Shown: in pieces, positions 6,530-7,011 of the stretch
Numbering within the stretch: the stretch's first letter is position 1
Layout of the letters: every line of letters starts with the position of its first letter
Assembly: GCA_031257735.1 (NCBI GenBank)
Contig: JAIROC010000493.1
Span: forward strand, 1 to 7,011
From: Bacteroidales bacterium
Lineage (GTDB): Bacteria; Bacteroidota; Bacteroidia; Bacteroidales; WCHB1-69
Length of the DNA: 7,011 nt
Direction of reading: 5' to 3'
Notes under the pieces: generated by a model
What the model saw: only the letters and a program-made list of their open reading frames with translations
Told to the model about the DNA's origin: nothing
The model's database searches: none
Made by a program: the position numbers and the translations under genes

Positions 6530-7011
6530 CTATCCCTTTTTGAGTAACTTTTCATAGAGTTCCAGCGTTTTCTCCACATTTTCACTCCATTCAAACCTCC
6601 TCTCACTAATCACCTCATACTTCCCCTGATGAAAATCAATTACCCCCTGAGCAATCGCTTCTGCATTCGCAGGCTCCGAAAAATTAACCCTCCCGCTCAC
6701 CACTTCCGTCAACGCAGCAGCATTCGTCGCCACCAGTTGTTGCCCCAAAGCACACGTCTCAGCAGCAGAAAATCCAAATCCTTCCACCAAAGAAGGAACA
6801 ATCACTACATCACTTGCCAAAATATAATTCCCCAAAGTGGTATATTTCACCCCAGGAATTCGGACAATGTGCTTACCCAAATGATGCTTCTTAATGAACG
6901 CTCTCACCTCGTCAGCTTTATTATTCAGACTTTCTGAAACAATAAACAAAGCTTTGAATTTCGGTATTGCTTTGATAATTTTCGGTAATGCTTGCACATA
7001 ATAGAGGAGTC
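6530..7011 (-). CDS. Family 4 (GT-B, 'group 1') glycosyltransferase, C-terminal half (5' end outside window)
   Basis: 159 residues are visible, entering from beyond base 7011 and ending at UAG (complement of 6530-6532). The sequence LLYYVQALPKIIKAIPKFKA is followed by LFIVSES, a strand of the nucleotide-binding Rossmann domain. Then comes the GT4 signature SDVVIVPSLVEGFGFSAAET, which contains the E-x7-E donor-binding motif. ALGQQLVATNAAALTEVV and a C-terminal helix (WSENVEKTLELYEKLLKK) complete the domain. The frame continues upstream of the GTG at 6997, so that codon is internal. All ten glycines are GGN, with no UGA, and the gene looks less AT-rich than the plus-strand genes. It converges on the cluster with a 91-base gap after 6438. 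It probably adds a sugar from a nucleotide donor at the cytoplasmic face; donor and acceptor are unknown. Confidence 0.92.
   Translation of the reverse strand, partial: LLYYVQALPKIIKAIPKFKALFIVSESLNNKADEVRAFIKKHHLGKHIVRIPGVKYTTLGNYILASDVVIVPSLVEGFGFSAAETCALGQQLVATNAAALTEVVSGRVNFSEPANAEAIAQGVIDFHQGKYEVISERRFEWSENVEKTLELYEKLLKKG

Noticed and set aside
1..7011. Interpretation of the broken genes as pseudogenes full of UGA nonsense mutations
   Set aside because: Only UGA interrupts them, never UAA or UAG, and the interruptions fall on conserved glycines; recoding explains all.
1..7011. Search for CRISPR arrays, tRNA or rRNA genes and insertion sequences
   Set aside because: No spaced direct repeats, cloverleaf-like sequence, transposase or terminal inverted repeats were seen by eye.

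Overview
The window reads as AT-rich DNA of a candidate-phylum (Patescibacteria/CPR) bacterium that decodes UGA as glycine (genetic code 25), as known for Absconditabacteria (SR1) and Gracilibacteria (BD1-5/GN02). Read with the standard code, every plus-strand gene breaks into short pieces. Read with UGA as Gly, seven continuous genes appear, and UGA falls on family-invariant glycines: the SAM motif LNFGCG, the GT2 motif STDGS and the GT8 motif HYAGAKP. About 35 in-frame UGAs support this. All recognised stops are UAA or UAG.

Layout: (1) 1-734, 3' part of a GT2 glycosyltransferase with C-terminal membrane helices, followed after 3 bases by (2) 738-1271, a class I SAM-dependent methyltransferase. 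(3) 1347-2375, a ParA/MinD-type P-loop ATPase with its own sigma70-like promoter. (4) A second promoter and a possible 18-codon leader ORF precede 2518-3345, an unrecognised protein, probably sugar-related. Its stop abuts (5) 3346-4437, a rhamnosyltransferase-like GT2. (6) A third promoter precedes 4551-5510, a GT8 glycosyltransferase whose stop overlaps the start of (7) 5510-6376, another GT2. (8) On the opposite strand, 6530-7011 is the C-terminal half of a GT4 (GT-B, 'group 1') glycosyltransferase, converging on the cluster.

Together this is a surface-glycan (capsule, exopolysaccharide or glycoprotein glycan) locus: several sugar transferases and a methyltransferase that could decorate the glycan. 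The ParA-like ATPase is the functional outlier.

The most interesting signals are the recoded UGA and a set of five (AT)5-6 tracts, one in each of five of the seven plus-strand genes. In gene 7 the tract sits exactly where the reading frame appears displaced: the conserved-looking C-terminal tail continues in another frame to 6438. That is what a phase-variable locus in one state would look like. It could also be a recent mutation or a consensus error in a short repeat.
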